NCBI RefSeq assembly: GCF_964030935.1
Contig: NZ_OZ034990.1
Location: forward strand, 620,001-684,000
DNA from: Rickettsiella endosymbiont of Aleochara curtula
GTDB taxonomy: Bacteria > Pseudomonadota > Gammaproteobacteria > Diplorickettsiales > Diplorickettsiaceae
Direction of reading: 5' to 3'
Length of the DNA: 64,000 bases
In this document: piece after piece, positions 49,859 through 59,070 of the stretch
Numbering within the stretch: the stretch's first letter is position 1
Layout: every line of letters begins with the position of its first letter
Position numbers and translations under genes: made by a program
Notes under the pieces: generated by a model
The model's input: only the letters and a program-made list of their open reading frames with translations
Told to the model about the DNA's origin: nothing
Databases searched by the model: none

Positions 49859-51273
49859 TGTTTACTATTTTCTCGATTAGACGTTTTTTATTGTTTAATC
49901 TATTAAGCACAGTTATCGCGACTATCATCATCACCGCTTTTGGTAATTATTATATAGACACTCAGGCTATCAATGCGGGTCTAGATAATTTATTAGTAGA
50001 AACCGGCTCGCTCCTTAAAACCATTACCAATAATCCCCGTTTCTTAACACCCGCAGCACTTAGAGTTATTCAATTACAGCTCAATACCGGAAATATTCCA
50101 AAAAAAAACTTCTCTTCTACCGCCCTCCTAAATCTAACCGATGTCACTCAAAAGCAATTACGTTATAAATTTCAATTGTGGGATGGTGATGGTAAGTTGC
50201 TATTAAGCTCAGAAAAAACACCGACAACACCACTCATTAGTAAACCAGGACTCAGCGATAAAATTATCGATGGCCAAAAATGGCGTACTTTCACCATTTA
50301 CGATAGTAAACGCGGCGTCATTTTAGTGTTAGCCGAGCAATACGCGGCGCGTCATACTATGATCCATGAGATGCTCGTCAGCGACACTTACCTTACACTG
50401 TTTATTTACCCTTTATCAGGCATGTTTATTTGGTTAATCATTGGTAGCGGATTAAAAAGTATTCGTTTTTTTGCTAAAGAAATGGCAGAAAGAGCGGCGG
50501 ATCATTTAGATCCTGTCGATTTAAATGAAGTTCCTGTCGAAATAAGTCCTTTGGTAGATGAACTGAATAAACTTTTTTTGCGTTTACAACAGGCTTTTGA
50601 ACGCGAACAGCGTTTTGCCGCTGACGCTGCTCACGAATTACATACGCCTCTCGCTGCTTTAAAAACCCAAGCACAAGTAGCACTCAAAGCCACCGATCCA
50701 CAAGAATGCTATATGCATTTAAAGCAAGTCATTGCGAGTGTTGATCGTTGTTCACATGTCATCCAACAATTACTGACATTGTGTCGCTTAAGCCCAGAAA
50801 CCATCATGCCGGAACACTTTACACAAGTAAACTTGTCACGCATAGCGGCTGAAGTCATCGCACAATTAGCACCGCAAGCTATCCTTAAACAGATTGAAAT
50901 TGAATTAATTGCAAAAGAAGCTGACTATAAGCTGCTAGGTAATACCACCGGTTTACATGTATTAATCCGCAACCTAGTCGATAATGCCATTCGGTATACG
51001 CCTAGAGGTGGGATTATTAAGGTACTTATCTTTAATACATTGGACTCCATCATCTTGCAAGTAGTAGACAACGGACCGGGTATTCCTGATAAATTACGTG
51101 CACGTGTCTTTGAACGTTTTTTCCGTGTCTTAGGAACTAATGCACAAGGCAGTGGTTTAGGACTGGCTATTGTAGAACAAATTGCAAAATTACATAAAGG
51201 TTCGATAGGCTTAGATACACCCGAAGAAGGCACTGGACTCCAAGTCGAAGTTTGTTTTCCAAAAAAAATGTAG
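49858..51273 (+). CDS. Sensor histidine kinase, QseC/PmrB-like
   Basis: A 471-residue membrane kinase: helix 1 at about 11-31, a periplasmic domain of ~145 residues (2CSK_N-like; QLWDGDGKLLLSSEKTPTTP), helix 2 at about 179-199, HAMP-like linker, then the dimerisation domain with phosphoacceptor H259 (FAADAAHELHTPLAALKTQA). The ATPase has an N-box (LIRNLVDNAIRYTPRGG), G1 (VVDNGPGIPD) and G2 (GSGLGLAIVEQIAKLHKG). All catalytic motifs are intact. Its ATG overlaps the regulator stop, so the pair is co-translated. The signal sensed is unknown. Confidence 0.9.
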   Translation: MFTIFSIRRFLLFNLLSTVIATIIITAFGNYYIDTQAINAGLDNLLVETGSLLKTITNNPRFLTPAALRVIQLQLNTGNIPKKNFSSTALLNLTDVTQKQLRYKFQLWDGDGKLLLSSEKTPTTPLISKPGLSDKIIDGQKWRTFTIYDSKRGVILVLAEQYAARHTMIHEMLVSDTYLTLFIYPLSGMFIWLIIGSGLKSIRFFAKEMAERAADHLDPVDLNEVPVEISPLVDELNKLFLRLQQAFEREQRFAADAAHELHTPLAALKTQAQVALKATDPQECYMHLKQVIASVDRCSHVIQQLLTLCRLSPETIMPEHFTQVNLSRIAAEVIAQLAPQAILKQIEIELIAKEADYKLLGNTTGLHVLIRNLVDNAIRYTPRGGIIKVLIFNTLDSIILQVVDNGPGIPDKLRARVFERFFRVLGTNAQGSGLGLAIVEQIAKLHKGSIGLDTPEEGTGLQVEVCFPKKM

Positions 51274-51300
51274 CTATCGCATTGGCTCAAAACTTCACCC

Positions 51301-51372
51301 CGTCATGGCGAGCGAATGTAATGAGCGTGGCCATCCATAGATTGCCGCGCGCCTTCGGCATTCGCAATGACG
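51301..51372 (-). repeat. R2 repeat copy at the convergent kinase/orphan junction
   Basis: A 72-bp copy from CGTCATGGCGAGCGAATGTA to GGCATTCGCAATGACG. It begins 27 bases after the kinase stop and overlaps the 3' end of the orphan gene at 51303-53000, supplying its last ~23 codons and its TGA. Confidence 0.88.
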
Positions 51373-53000
51373 AACTGATCTTTTTGCCTATTAAATGAAT
51401 CTTGCCAAAATGGTGTAGTAATAGGCAACTGAGTGGTTCGAGTATGATGATCTAAATTATTTTCCTCTTCATCTGAAATACCACTGTCAGATTGCCTATC
51501 CGCGCTTGTTATAAAAACACTGGTTGTATTTACATTTTCTTCTTGCTCTAATTGCTCAACATCTGAAATTTCAGAAATATTCGATGCATCATCCCACTCA
51601 TCATTCCACTCATCATCTTCATCAGAATCGTAAGCAGAAAGGCGGGTATGTTCTTCAATTTCTTTTGCTAATTCAGACTGTAGGAATAAAATCTCTTCTA
51701 AAACAAATTGACTTAGTTTATGCAGGTCACTTTCTAATGACTTAGGATCCATCCCTGTTGCACAATTTTCAAGGTCTTTAGCAAGTATTAGTATCCGCTG
51801 TAAGCTTGCAGATAAATTTGCAAAATTGCTACTAGAAAATTCTTGACTACTAGTATGCAAAAATAAACTTTTATCAGAATAGAAGCTGGATTCCAATTTA
51901 TTTAAAATTTCATAAAATTTAGGAGTATTTCCATAACAAAGCTCAACTTGTTGATCTAAATTTTTTCTATATGTTTCATAATAAAATCGTATTTTATCCA
52001 TTCTTGAATTTAGTAACTGTTTAAAATGAGCGGTTAAGTAATTTGGATGGCTATCTATCAAATCTGTTTCATCATTAAATTCGCATAAAATCCTAAGTCG
52101 TTCTTTAATTCCATTCAAAAGATTATAGATGCTTTGTATTTTTACTGAGTTTTCTTGAATCAATTTGCTTTTTATAAATTCTTTTACTTCATAAATTTTT
52201 TCCTCAAATGAAGAAAATTCTTTTTTATAAACAAAATCCTGTAATTTTATATATTCATTTAATAATTTAATTTTTTCATCTGAGTCTACGAGTAGTTTAA
52301 TCTTATACTTCAAATATTTAAGTAAAGTATCTATTTCTAAATGTTTTTCTGAATATTTCTCTAAAAACTCCTTATTATACTGAGCACTTTCGAGTTTTAG
52401 CACGTAAGCTACGAACCAGTCTTTAAGTAAATTCTGTTCATTAATAGGAGTATAAATTAAAGGTAAAACTTTATTTTCAAGAAATTTTTCTACTATAAAA
52501 GAGAAAGCTTTGTATGATTCTATTTCTAAGTTAACATCAAATAAATTGTTTTTATCACTTTCTAGGCGATACTTTACATCTCTCAGAGCATTTAACATTC
52601 TGATAGCATCAGGTAAATTGTTGAGCTTGAATTGAGGTTTAAACCAGGAAATAAAAAATTGCAACCAACGAATAATAAACCATTTGGACTTAGCGGTTGA
52701 ATCTGATTCTAAATATTCAGGGAAAAACCTAACGAAAAAGTCAACGTTACTTGTATTTTTAATTGTCAATATAAATAAACAATTGAAAGCATCTTTTTGA
52801 ACGTCGTTTTCATTGATATTTTCTGTGTTTATATTCTTAAAATAATATTCTAAAATATTTTTATCTAATTTATTTATTCCTTCAAAAAAAATTATCGCTG
52901 CCTGATTAATAGAAATTTTATAGGTAATATCTGTTTTAGAAATTATACTTAATTTGGCATTATATTCGCTTAACAATTCATCAAAGCTTTTAACATTCAT
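51303..53000 (-). CDS. Hypothetical acidic, coiled-coil protein; C-terminus encoded by repeat R2
   Basis: I do not recognise this 565-residue protein. It is largely helical with coiled-coil-like stretches (about 160-330), soluble, with no signal peptide. Residues ~450-520 form a strongly acidic, low-complexity tract (YDSDEDDEWNDEWDDASNIS, then EISDVEQLEQEENVN), a composition common in eukaryotic-like proteins. The last ~23 residues (VIANAEGARQSMDGHAHYIR) and the stop come from an R2 repeat, so the original C-terminus was replaced. It stands alone between a two-component system and fadD. A secreted host-directed role is possible but unproven. Confidence 0.62.
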   Translation of the reverse strand: MNVKSFDELLSEYNAKLSIISKTDITYKISINQAAIIFFEGINKLDKNILEYYFKNINTENINENDVQKDAFNCLFILTIKNTSNVDFFVRFFPEYLESDSTAKSKWFIIRWLQFFISWFKPQFKLNNLPDAIRMLNALRDVKYRLESDKNNLFDVNLEIESYKAFSFIVEKFLENKVLPLIYTPINEQNLLKDWFVAYVLKLESAQYNKEFLEKYSEKHLEIDTLLKYLKYKIKLLVDSDEKIKLLNEYIKLQDFVYKKEFSSFEEKIYEVKEFIKSKLIQENSVKIQSIYNLLNGIKERLRILCEFNDETDLIDSHPNYLTAHFKQLLNSRMDKIRFYYETYRKNLDQQVELCYGNTPKFYEILNKLESSFYSDKSLFLHTSSQEFSSSNFANLSASLQRILILAKDLENCATGMDPKSLESDLHKLSQFVLEEILFLQSELAKEIEEHTRLSAYDSDEDDEWNDEWDDASNISEISDVEQLEQEENVNTTSVFITSADRQSDSGISDEEENNLDHHTRTTQLPITTPFWQDSFNRQKDQFVIANAEGARQSMDGHAHYIRSP

Positions 53001-53146
53001 AAATACCTCTTTTATTATTATTTTTTGTGGGTATTATTTTTGATAAATGACAGGCTACTTTTATTAAATAAAATTGTCAATTAAATTTATTTATTAATTA
53101 ACAAAATAATTTAAAATATTTAATATCTATTTTTTTAAAATTAGAC

Positions 53147-54805
53147 TTAATGTAAATTTTTTTTTAATATTTTTCCCAAAGCAGATTTTGGTAAATAATT
53201 CACAAATTTAATTTCATGCGGTAATTTATAACTCGTGAGTGCCGCTCGACAATAATTTAATAGTTCTTCTGACGTGAGACTCTCATCTTTTTTTATGATA
53301 AAGGCTTTTATCGCTTCTCCGGTTTTAGTGGATGGCACCCCTATAATCGCAACCTCTTTTACTTTAGGATTTTGTTGAATAATTTGTTCAATTTCTTCAG
53401 GATAGACATTAAAACCAGAAACTAAAATCAGTTCCTTTTTACGTCCTACGATATGCACAAAACCCTGATGATCGATACGCGCCAAATCCCCTGTTAATAA
53501 CCAGCCGTCCGCTGTTAATGCATACTCAACATCCGCCGCTTGCATCCAATAATCTTGCATAACTTGAGGGCCTTTTACGCATAATTCTCCTACTTCACCT
53601 AATTTCACTTCATTTTTGTTATTATCGCAAAGACGAATATCTGTGGAGGGAAGTGGCAAACCGACATGTTCACCCGCTACCACTAAATCCCAAGGCGGGG
53701 CACAGACCACTGGAGACGCTTCGGTTAAACCATAACCTTCGAATAATAATTTTCCAGTAATCTGCTTCCAGCAAACTTTAACCGCAGATTGCAAAGGAGC
53801 TCCTCCTCCTAAAGCGATCTTTAAACTCCTGAAATCTAATTTTGTAAATGCTTTATGTTTGAGAAGCGCCTTAAATAAAGTGTTGACGCCTAACAATGTA
53901 CTAAAGGGTGTACTTGCAAGTACCTGAATCAGTTGCTTTATATTGCGTGCATCGGGAATTAAATAATTTTCTCCACCTAAACGCACACACATCAGCCCAT
54001 TAACCATCAAAGAAAAAATATGATACAGAGGTAAAGCGGTAATAAATATTTCTTGGCCTTCATGTAATATAGGCCTCACCCAAGCGGTCAATTGCTCAAT
54101 GTTGGCCAACATATTACGATGAGTTAACATTGCTCCCTTAGGAACTCCCGTGGTCCCACCGGTATATTGTAGAAAAGCAAGATCTCCACTTTTGATTGCA
54201 ACTGGTGAAAGTGTTAAGTTCCGACCAACTTTTATAGCCATTAAAAAATCAATCGGATGAATCGCTGAATTTTTTTGTTTTTGATTTTTTATAGCCCACC
54301 ACGCAGAAACATTGATCAACCAAGATCGCGGCCAAGTAAGTGTATCGCCTAAATGCGTAGTAATGACATATTTTATATGAGTATTTTTTAGTGCAAGGAT
54401 TATATTGGGTAGAAAATTATTTAATATGATTAACACTTCCGCTTGTGAATGATCGATTTGTTGCTTAAATTCTGGTTCGGTATAAAATGGATTAACATTA
54501 GTGACCACCAATCCTGCTTGCAGCACAGCAAAAATCGATATCATATATTGTGGACAATTAGGCAGCATGAGCGCTACTTTAGTCCCTTTACTCAATTGCA
54601 AATGCTGCTGTAAATAAGCGGCTAAGCAACCGCTTAATTCAGCCCATCGCCCATAGCTAATCGTTTGCTGAAAGAAACTTAGTGCGGGCAGCGAACAAAA
54701 TTTTTCGCACGCATCTGCAAATAATTGGTCGAGCGACTGATAAATATCAGGATTAATCTCAGCAGGAACTTGTTGCTGATAACGATTCAACCAAATTTTT
54801 TCCAT
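53147..54805 (-). CDS. fadD: Long-chain fatty-acid-CoA ligase FadD
   Basis: A 552-residue ANL-superfamily enzyme that activates fatty acids to acyl-CoA at the inner membrane. The P-loop is LQYTGGTTGVPKGAMLTHRN (about residue 210-229). LFEGYGLTEASPVVCAPPWD, GWLLTGDLARIDHQGFVHIV and GRKKELILVSGFNVYPEEIE follow, and the catalytic Lys is in LPKSALGKILKK near the C-terminus. The start MEKIWLNRYQQ matches E. coli FadD. Two adjacent ATGs exist; the second (54803-54805) has AGGTGG six bases upstream and is preferred. It is a single gene, divergent from minC. Confidence 0.93.
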   Translation of the reverse strand: MEKIWLNRYQQQVPAEINPDIYQSLDQLFADACEKFCSLPALSFFQQTISYGRWAELSGCLAAYLQQHLQLSKGTKVALMLPNCPQYMISIFAVLQAGLVVTNVNPFYTEPEFKQQIDHSQAEVLIILNNFLPNIILALKNTHIKYVITTHLGDTLTWPRSWLINVSAWWAIKNQKQKNSAIHPIDFLMAIKVGRNLTLSPVAIKSGDLAFLQYTGGTTGVPKGAMLTHRNMLANIEQLTAWVRPILHEGQEIFITALPLYHIFSLMVNGLMCVRLGGENYLIPDARNIKQLIQVLASTPFSTLLGVNTLFKALLKHKAFTKLDFRSLKIALGGGAPLQSAVKVCWKQITGKLLFEGYGLTEASPVVCAPPWDLVVAGEHVGLPLPSTDIRLCDNNKNEVKLGEVGELCVKGPQVMQDYWMQAADVEYALTADGWLLTGDLARIDHQGFVHIVGRKKELILVSGFNVYPEEIEQIIQQNPKVKEVAIIGVPSTKTGEAIKAFIIKKDESLTSEELLNYCRAALTSYKLPHEIKFVNYLPKSALGKILKKNLH

Positions 54806-54874
54806 CATTCACCACCTAGAAAATTAAAGGCGAATACTCCCCAAGTTTTAGTATAGACCGCTCTTACCGAAGCG

Positions 54875-54919
54875 TTGCATCTCAAGCATCAAGATGTTTG
54901 TTCGCATCTTGATATGCAA
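54875..54919. repeat. R3 hairpin repeat, copy 2
   Basis: TTGCATCTCAAGCATCAAGA opens it and CATCTTGATATGCAA closes it; CAAGATG pairs with CATCTTG around TTTGTTCG, and the outer TTGCAT/ATGCAA also pair. It lies in the divergent fadD/minC spacer, about 56 bases upstream of the minC start. Confidence 0.6.
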
Positions 54920-54975
54920 TATGTATATAATACCTACTTCATTTCGACATTATAAAGTGACCAGGTGGACTATTT

Positions 54976-55698
54976 ATGTACAGCTTGATGGGAACATCAC
55001 AAGAAGCCTTTAAATTAAAGGCAAGTCTATTCACATTAACAACTTTTCACTTATTAAACGCTGATGCACAATTGGTTCATCAACAATTGAAACCTTTAGT
55101 TGAGCAAACTCCGCGCTTTTTTCAACAACTACCTATCATTTTGGATTTATTTTCCTTACCTACACCCTGTGGACCTATCGATTTCCCAGCCATTATCAGT
55201 TGTCTGCGTGGTTACGGTTTAATTCCTGTCGGGATACGTGGTGGTACGGCTGAGCAACAAACTTTTGCTATACAATCTGGCCTGGCTATCCTAGCGAATA
55301 TAAAAACTGAAACCACCGACACTACCCCCAAAACAAATGCTCCTACTTCTACACCTGGTATTAATTCTAAGGTGATTACCCAACCGGTACGCTCCGGCCA
55401 ACAGATCTATGCTAAAAATAGTGATTTAATTGTAATTGCTTCCGTCAGCCCAGGAGCAGAACTATTAGCGGATGGTAACATCCATATTTATGGTCGATTA
55501 AAAGGTCGAGCGCTAGCAGGCGTCACTGGAAATCAGCAGGCACATATTTTTTGCCAAAACTTAGAAGCAGAACTTGTTGCAATTGCTGGGCATTATTGGT
55601 TAAGTGAAGATTTACATGATTTACAGCAAACCTTGAACAAAGGCAGTGTACAGATCTCTCTACAACAAGAACGTCTACAAATAAAACAACTCAATTAG
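54976..55698 (+). CDS. minC: Septum site-determining protein MinC
   Basis: A 240-residue inhibitor of FtsZ assembly at the cell poles. The N-terminal domain (FKLKASLFTLTTFHLLNADA; IILDLFSLPTPCGPIDFPAI) is followed by a Thr/Pro-rich linker (about 115-135) and the C-terminal beta-helix (TQPVRSGQQIYAKNSDLIVI, GNIHIYGRLKGRALAGVTGN) that binds MinD. AGGTGG seven bases before the ATG fixes the start. In nearly all relatives minD and minE follow directly; here the next gene is convergent, 6 bases away, so minC is detached from its partners. It should still need MinD to act. Confidence 0.93.
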   Translation: MYSLMGTSQEAFKLKASLFTLTTFHLLNADAQLVHQQLKPLVEQTPRFFQQLPIILDLFSLPTPCGPIDFPAIISCLRGYGLIPVGIRGGTAEQQTFAIQSGLAILANIKTETTDTTPKTNAPTSTPGINSKVITQPVRSGQQIYAKNSDLIVIASVSPGAELLADGNIHIYGRLKGRALAGVTGNQQAHIFCQNLEAELVAIAGHYWLSEDLHDLQQTLNKGSVQISLQQERLQIKQLN

Positions 55699-55704
55699 GT
55701 TGCT

Positions 55705-56919
55705 TCAAACATTTAAGACTACTTTAGGTTGTATCCATTTTTCTAATAAATAATTTATTTCTTCAATTTTAATAGGCTTAATCAGTACTTCATCAATACC
55801 GGCTTGAAGAAATTGCTGCTGATCGCTAGTCTGACCATAAGCGGTTAAGGCAATAATTGGGATATGTTCGTTAGCTGTTTCCTGCTGACGAATTATTTGT
55901 GCAATAGCCATACCATCACTATCCGGCAAAGCAATATCGATAAGAATAAGATCGTACTGTTTTTGCATATAATACTTTAAAGCAACTTCAGCATTACTAG
56001 CCATATCGTAAAGTATGGCTTTTTTTTCCAAAAAGGAACTATAAATACGCTGAAGAATTTCATTATCCTCTACTACCAAGACTCGTAATGTCATAGTATT
56101 AGAAATAGCCAAACTATTTTTCTTGGTTATGCGTGTAACGTCGATCGGTTCTTTAAGTTCTTGTAACGGAATTCGACAAATATAATGACTGCCTTTTCCA
56201 AGTGTACTCTCAACCTCTAAAGTCGCTTTTAATACGCGCAAATAACTCAATATAATAGACAAACCTAAATTAAAAGTCTTATAACGACGACGATGATTAA
56301 CTTGATTAAAACAAGCCTTCAATGCTAATAACTCAGTCTCATTTAAACCTTTTCCGGTATCTTTAATACTAAAGATAATTTCGGTTTGCGAGGAAGCAAA
56401 TTCTTTTATAGGACTAACAACCGATATAACAACCATACCCTGTTCGGTATTATTTAGGGCGTGGCTGCTTAAATGGAATAAGATATGGTAAATTAAATTC
56501 GGATCGCCTATCCAAAAACGAGGAATATCTTCTGGGTAATCCAGTATTAACTGTAAGCGCCGCATCCCTGCCTGATAAGATAATTGATTAATCACTTTTT
56601 CTAATAAATGCTTTAAATTAAAAGTACAGAATTGCAACTCGATATGTTGTGCTTCTAACTCAGAAAGATTGAGTAAACGATTCACTAACGGTAAAATAGC
56701 CTCGCTTGCTTCAAGAATATCCGTAACATAGCGCTGCTGTTTAGGAAGTAAACAATCCATACTTAATAATTGCGCCATACCGATAATATTAGCCAAAGTG
56801 GTGCGCAATTCATAACTTAGATTAGAAATAAAATCCGATTTTGCATGGTTAGCATTCACCGCACGTCTAGCATTTTTGATGACAGTGGCTAATAGATGCT
56901 GATAAGCTTCTTCTTTCAT
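55705..56919 (-). CDS. Degenerate histidine kinase fused to a receiver domain
   Basis: A 404-residue soluble hybrid protein. The dimerisation region reads DFISNLSYELRTTLANIIGM: Tyr36 occupies the place of the phosphoacceptor His in the usual SHELRTPL motif, and the Pro is lost. The ATPase N-box is also changed (LSSHALNNT for xNAxKFT), while G1 (KDTGKGL) and a G2-like LGLSIILSYL remain. The C-terminal receiver looks intact (VLVVEDNEILQRIY; Asp in LILIDIALPDSDG; Lys in VLIKPIKIEEI). The ATG at 56919 has AAGGA upstream; an in-frame extension upstream lies in an R1 copy. It may act as a receiver for another kinase. Function unknown. Confidence 0.82.
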   Translation of the reverse strand: MKEEAYQHLLATVIKNARRAVNANHAKSDFISNLSYELRTTLANIIGMAQLLSMDCLLPKQQRYVTDILEASEAILPLVNRLLNLSELEAQHIELQFCTFNLKHLLEKVINQLSYQAGMRRLQLILDYPEDIPRFWIGDPNLIYHILFHLSSHALNNTEQGMVVISVVSPIKEFASSQTEIIFSIKDTGKGLNETELLALKACFNQVNHRRRYKTFNLGLSIILSYLRVLKATLEVESTLGKGSHYICRIPLQELKEPIDVTRITKKNSLAISNTMTLRVLVVEDNEILQRIYSSFLEKKAILYDMASNAEVALKYYMQKQYDLILIDIALPDSDGMAIAQIIRQQETANEHIPIIALTAYGQTSDQQQFLQAGIDEVLIKPIKIEEINYLLEKWIQPKVVLNV

Positions 56920-56946
56920 TATTTTTTCCTTCTTGACATGCCCGGC

Positions 56947-57069
56947 TAAACTCTCAGCGTGGGTTTTGGCAAGGCGCCGCGCGAATGAAGCAACCTTCAT
57001 TTTTTCAAGATACATGAGGATTGCGAGTTGAGCCGCAACACAGACAAAAATTCGAGTGCGAAGAGTATA
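56947..57069 (+). repeat. R1 repeat copy upstream of the degenerate kinase gene
   Basis: A 123-bp copy from TAAACTCTCAGCGTGGGTTT to GAGTGCGAAGAGTATA. It fills nearly the whole spacer between prfC (starts beyond, on the minus strand) and the kinase-like gene, lying in the orientation opposite to that gene, about 28 bases before its start. Confidence 0.85.
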
Positions 57070-57079
57070 TTAGAAAAGT

Positions 57080-58666
57080 TTAGATCTCCTTTAATTGTGA
57101 GAAACAAATATCTGGCCAACGTTCCATAGTCAACTTTAAATTAACCTGACTCGGTGCTAAATAAATCAGATTTTGTTTAGCATCATGGGCTAAATTTAGA
57201 ATTACTCTATGTTCGAATTCTTTTAATTGTTTATTATCCTCTGCACTCACCCAGCGCGCCGCCACAATATTAACCGCTTCATACGCGCATTCTACTCTAT
57301 ACTCGTGCTTTAATCGGTACGCCACCACATCAAATTGTAAAACACCCACTGCCCCTAAAATTAATTCACTACTATTCAAAGGTCTAAAAATTTGTATAGC
57401 GCCTTCTTCAGATAATTGCATCAATCCTTTTAATAAGGCTTTAGATTTCAATGGATCTTTTAAACGGACTCGTTGAAATAATTCTGGTGAAAACGAGGGA
57501 ATCCCAGAAAATTTTAACGTTTCTCCCATGCTAAAACTATCACCTATCTGTATCGTACCATGGTTATGCAAACCAATAATATCGCCTGGCCACGCCTCTT
57601 CCGCTCTAACTCTATCACCTGCCATAAAAGTCAGTGCGTTATGTACAGTGATTTCACGCTGCGCTCGGACATGAAATATTTTCATACCCGGTGTGTATTT
57701 TCCAGAACATATTCGCAAGAAAGCAACACGGTCGCGATGTGCTGGATCCATATTTGCCTGAATTTTAAATATAAATCCGCTGAAATTCGCTTCTTGCGGA
57801 TACACAATTCGAACATCAGTTTGTCTAGGCTGTGGACACGGTGCATATTTCACAAAAGCCGCTAACAATTCTTGTACGCCAAAATTATTAATCGCCGAGC
57901 CAAAAAAAACCGGTGTTAACTTTCCTGCAAGATAATCTTGTTCATTAAAATCTGCACTCGCTCCTTTAATGAGTGCTAATTCATCTTGTAGCTCATCAAA
58001 TATAACTCCGACTCGTTCTTTTACCTTAGGATGATGCAGACCTACAAAACATTCACTCTCTTTACGTTTTAAATTACTTGACGGTGCATAAAAATAAACC
58101 TTGTCCTCTAGCGTATGATAAATACCCTTAAATTGTTTCCCCATTCCTATCGGCCAAGTGATCGGCGCACAAGCGATCCCCAATGTCGATTCAATATCAT
58201 CTAATAATGCTATAGGTGTGCGCGCCTCTCTATCCATTTTGTTAATAAAAGTCAAAATGGGAATCTGGCGTAAACGACAAATCTCTAATAATTTTTTGGT
58301 ACGCGGCTCTACGCCTTTAGCCGCATCAATCACCATTAAGGCAGAATCAACAGCCGTTAACGTACGATAGGTATCTTCAGAGAAATCGGCATGTCCAGGC
58401 GTGTCTAATAAATTAAAAATACAATCCTGATAAGGAAATTGCATGACAGAAGTCGTGACAGAGATTCCCCTTTCCTTTTCTAAGGCCATCCAATCAGAAG
58501 TAGCATGGTGTGCGGCTTTACGCGCTTTAACCGTCCCAGCCAGTTGTATGACACCTCCCCACAGCAAAAGCTTTTCTGTCAATGTAGTCTTACCCGCATC
58601 CGGATGAGAAATAATTGCAAATGTTCTTCTAGATAAAATTTCTGCTGGAAATGCTAGGTCTGACAT
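57080..58666 (-). CDS. prfC: Peptide chain release factor 3
   Basis: A 528-residue translational GTPase that recycles RF1/RF2 after peptide release. G1 is [20 protein letters not shown] (about 16-35), G2 lies in [17 protein letters not shown]3 is [19 protein letters not shown] and G4 is [13 protein letters not shown]. Domain II and III blocks follow ([20 protein letters not shown]). Length equals E. coli PrfC (529). It is a single gene; an R1 repeat lies directly downstream of its stop and the tRNA-Ser/ffs/dnaX group diverges upstream. Confidence 0.96.
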   Translation of the reverse strand: MSDLAFPAEILSRRTFAIISHPDAGKTTLTEKLLLWGGVIQLAGTVKARKAAHHATSDWMALEKERGISVTTSVMQFPYQDCIFNLLDTPGHADFSEDTYRTLTAVDSALMVIDAAKGVEPRTKKLLEICRLRQIPILTFINKMDREARTPIALLDDIESTLGIACAPITWPIGMGKQFKGIYHTLEDKVYFYAPSSNLKRKESECFVGLHHPKVKERVGVIFDELQDELALIKGASADFNEQDYLAGKLTPVFFGSAINNFGVQELLAAFVKYAPCPQPRQTDVRIVYPQEANFSGFIFKIQANMDPAHRDRVAFLRICSGKYTPGMKIFHVRAQREITVHNALTFMAGDRVRAEEAWPGDIIGLHNHGTIQIGDSFSMGETLKFSGIPSFSPELFQRVRLKDPLKSKALLKGLMQLSEEGAIQIFRPLNSSELILGAVGVLQFDVVAYRLKHEYRVECAYEAVNIVAARWVSAEDNKQLKEFEHRVILNLAHDAKQNLIYLAPSQVNLKLTMERWPDICFSQLKEI

Positions 58667-58830
58667 ATGAATTTAATATTAAAAAGAAGCATTATTTTAA
58701 AAGGGCTACTATTGTATACGAAATTGCGCCGCCGTTTTCATCTAATTCATCTATTCGATAATGACGCTAGCAAATTCCTCATCTGATAATTGCCAAATTA
58801 AGTATTCTAGTTTAACCTGGCAGCTTTCTG

Positions 58831-58920
58831 GGAGAGGTGTCCGAGCGGCTTAAGGAGCACGCCTGGAAAGTGTGTGTAGGTTCATCCCTACCGCGGGTTC
58901 GAATCCCGCTCTCTCCGCCA
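58831..58920 (+). tRNA. tRNA-Ser (anticodon GGA)
   Basis: A 90-base class II tRNA with encoded CCA. The acceptor arms GGAGAGG and TCTCTCC pair (one G-U). The anticodon loop CTGGAAA gives GGA, reading UCC/UCU. A long variable arm (TGTGTAGGTTCATCCCTACC region) and the T arm GGGTTCGAATCCC are visible. It lies two bases before the 4.5S RNA gene. Confidence 0.96.
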
Positions 58921-58922
58921 AT

Positions 58923-59036
58923 GGTGGTTATATCGGTCCCTTCGCAACGCAAAGCAGCGAACCCCGTCAGATCCGGAAGGAAGCAGCGGTAGTTGTCCAT
59001 GTGTGTGCCGAGGTGTGGCTGCTATAACCGCCTCCA
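58923..59036 (+). ncRNA. ffs: 4.5S signal recognition particle RNA
   Basis: About 114 bases folding as one long hairpin: GGTGGTTAT at the 5' end pairs with ATAACCGCC at the 3' end. The conserved SRP apical domain is present (CGTCAGATCCGGAAGGAAGC, then AGCGGTAG; TGTGTGCCGAGG opposite). It binds Ffh to target membrane proteins co-translationally. Its position before dnaX is conserved in gammaproteobacteria. Ends are estimated from the stem. Confidence 0.95.
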
Positions 59037-59070
59037 TTAGAGATTTGACGATCGGGTCAAGGGGTTTCTT

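Noticed and set aside
56920-57015. 32-residue N-terminal extension of the degenerate kinase
   Set aside because: Part is reverse-strand R1 sequence, and a good ribosome site (AAGGA) points to the ATG at 56919.
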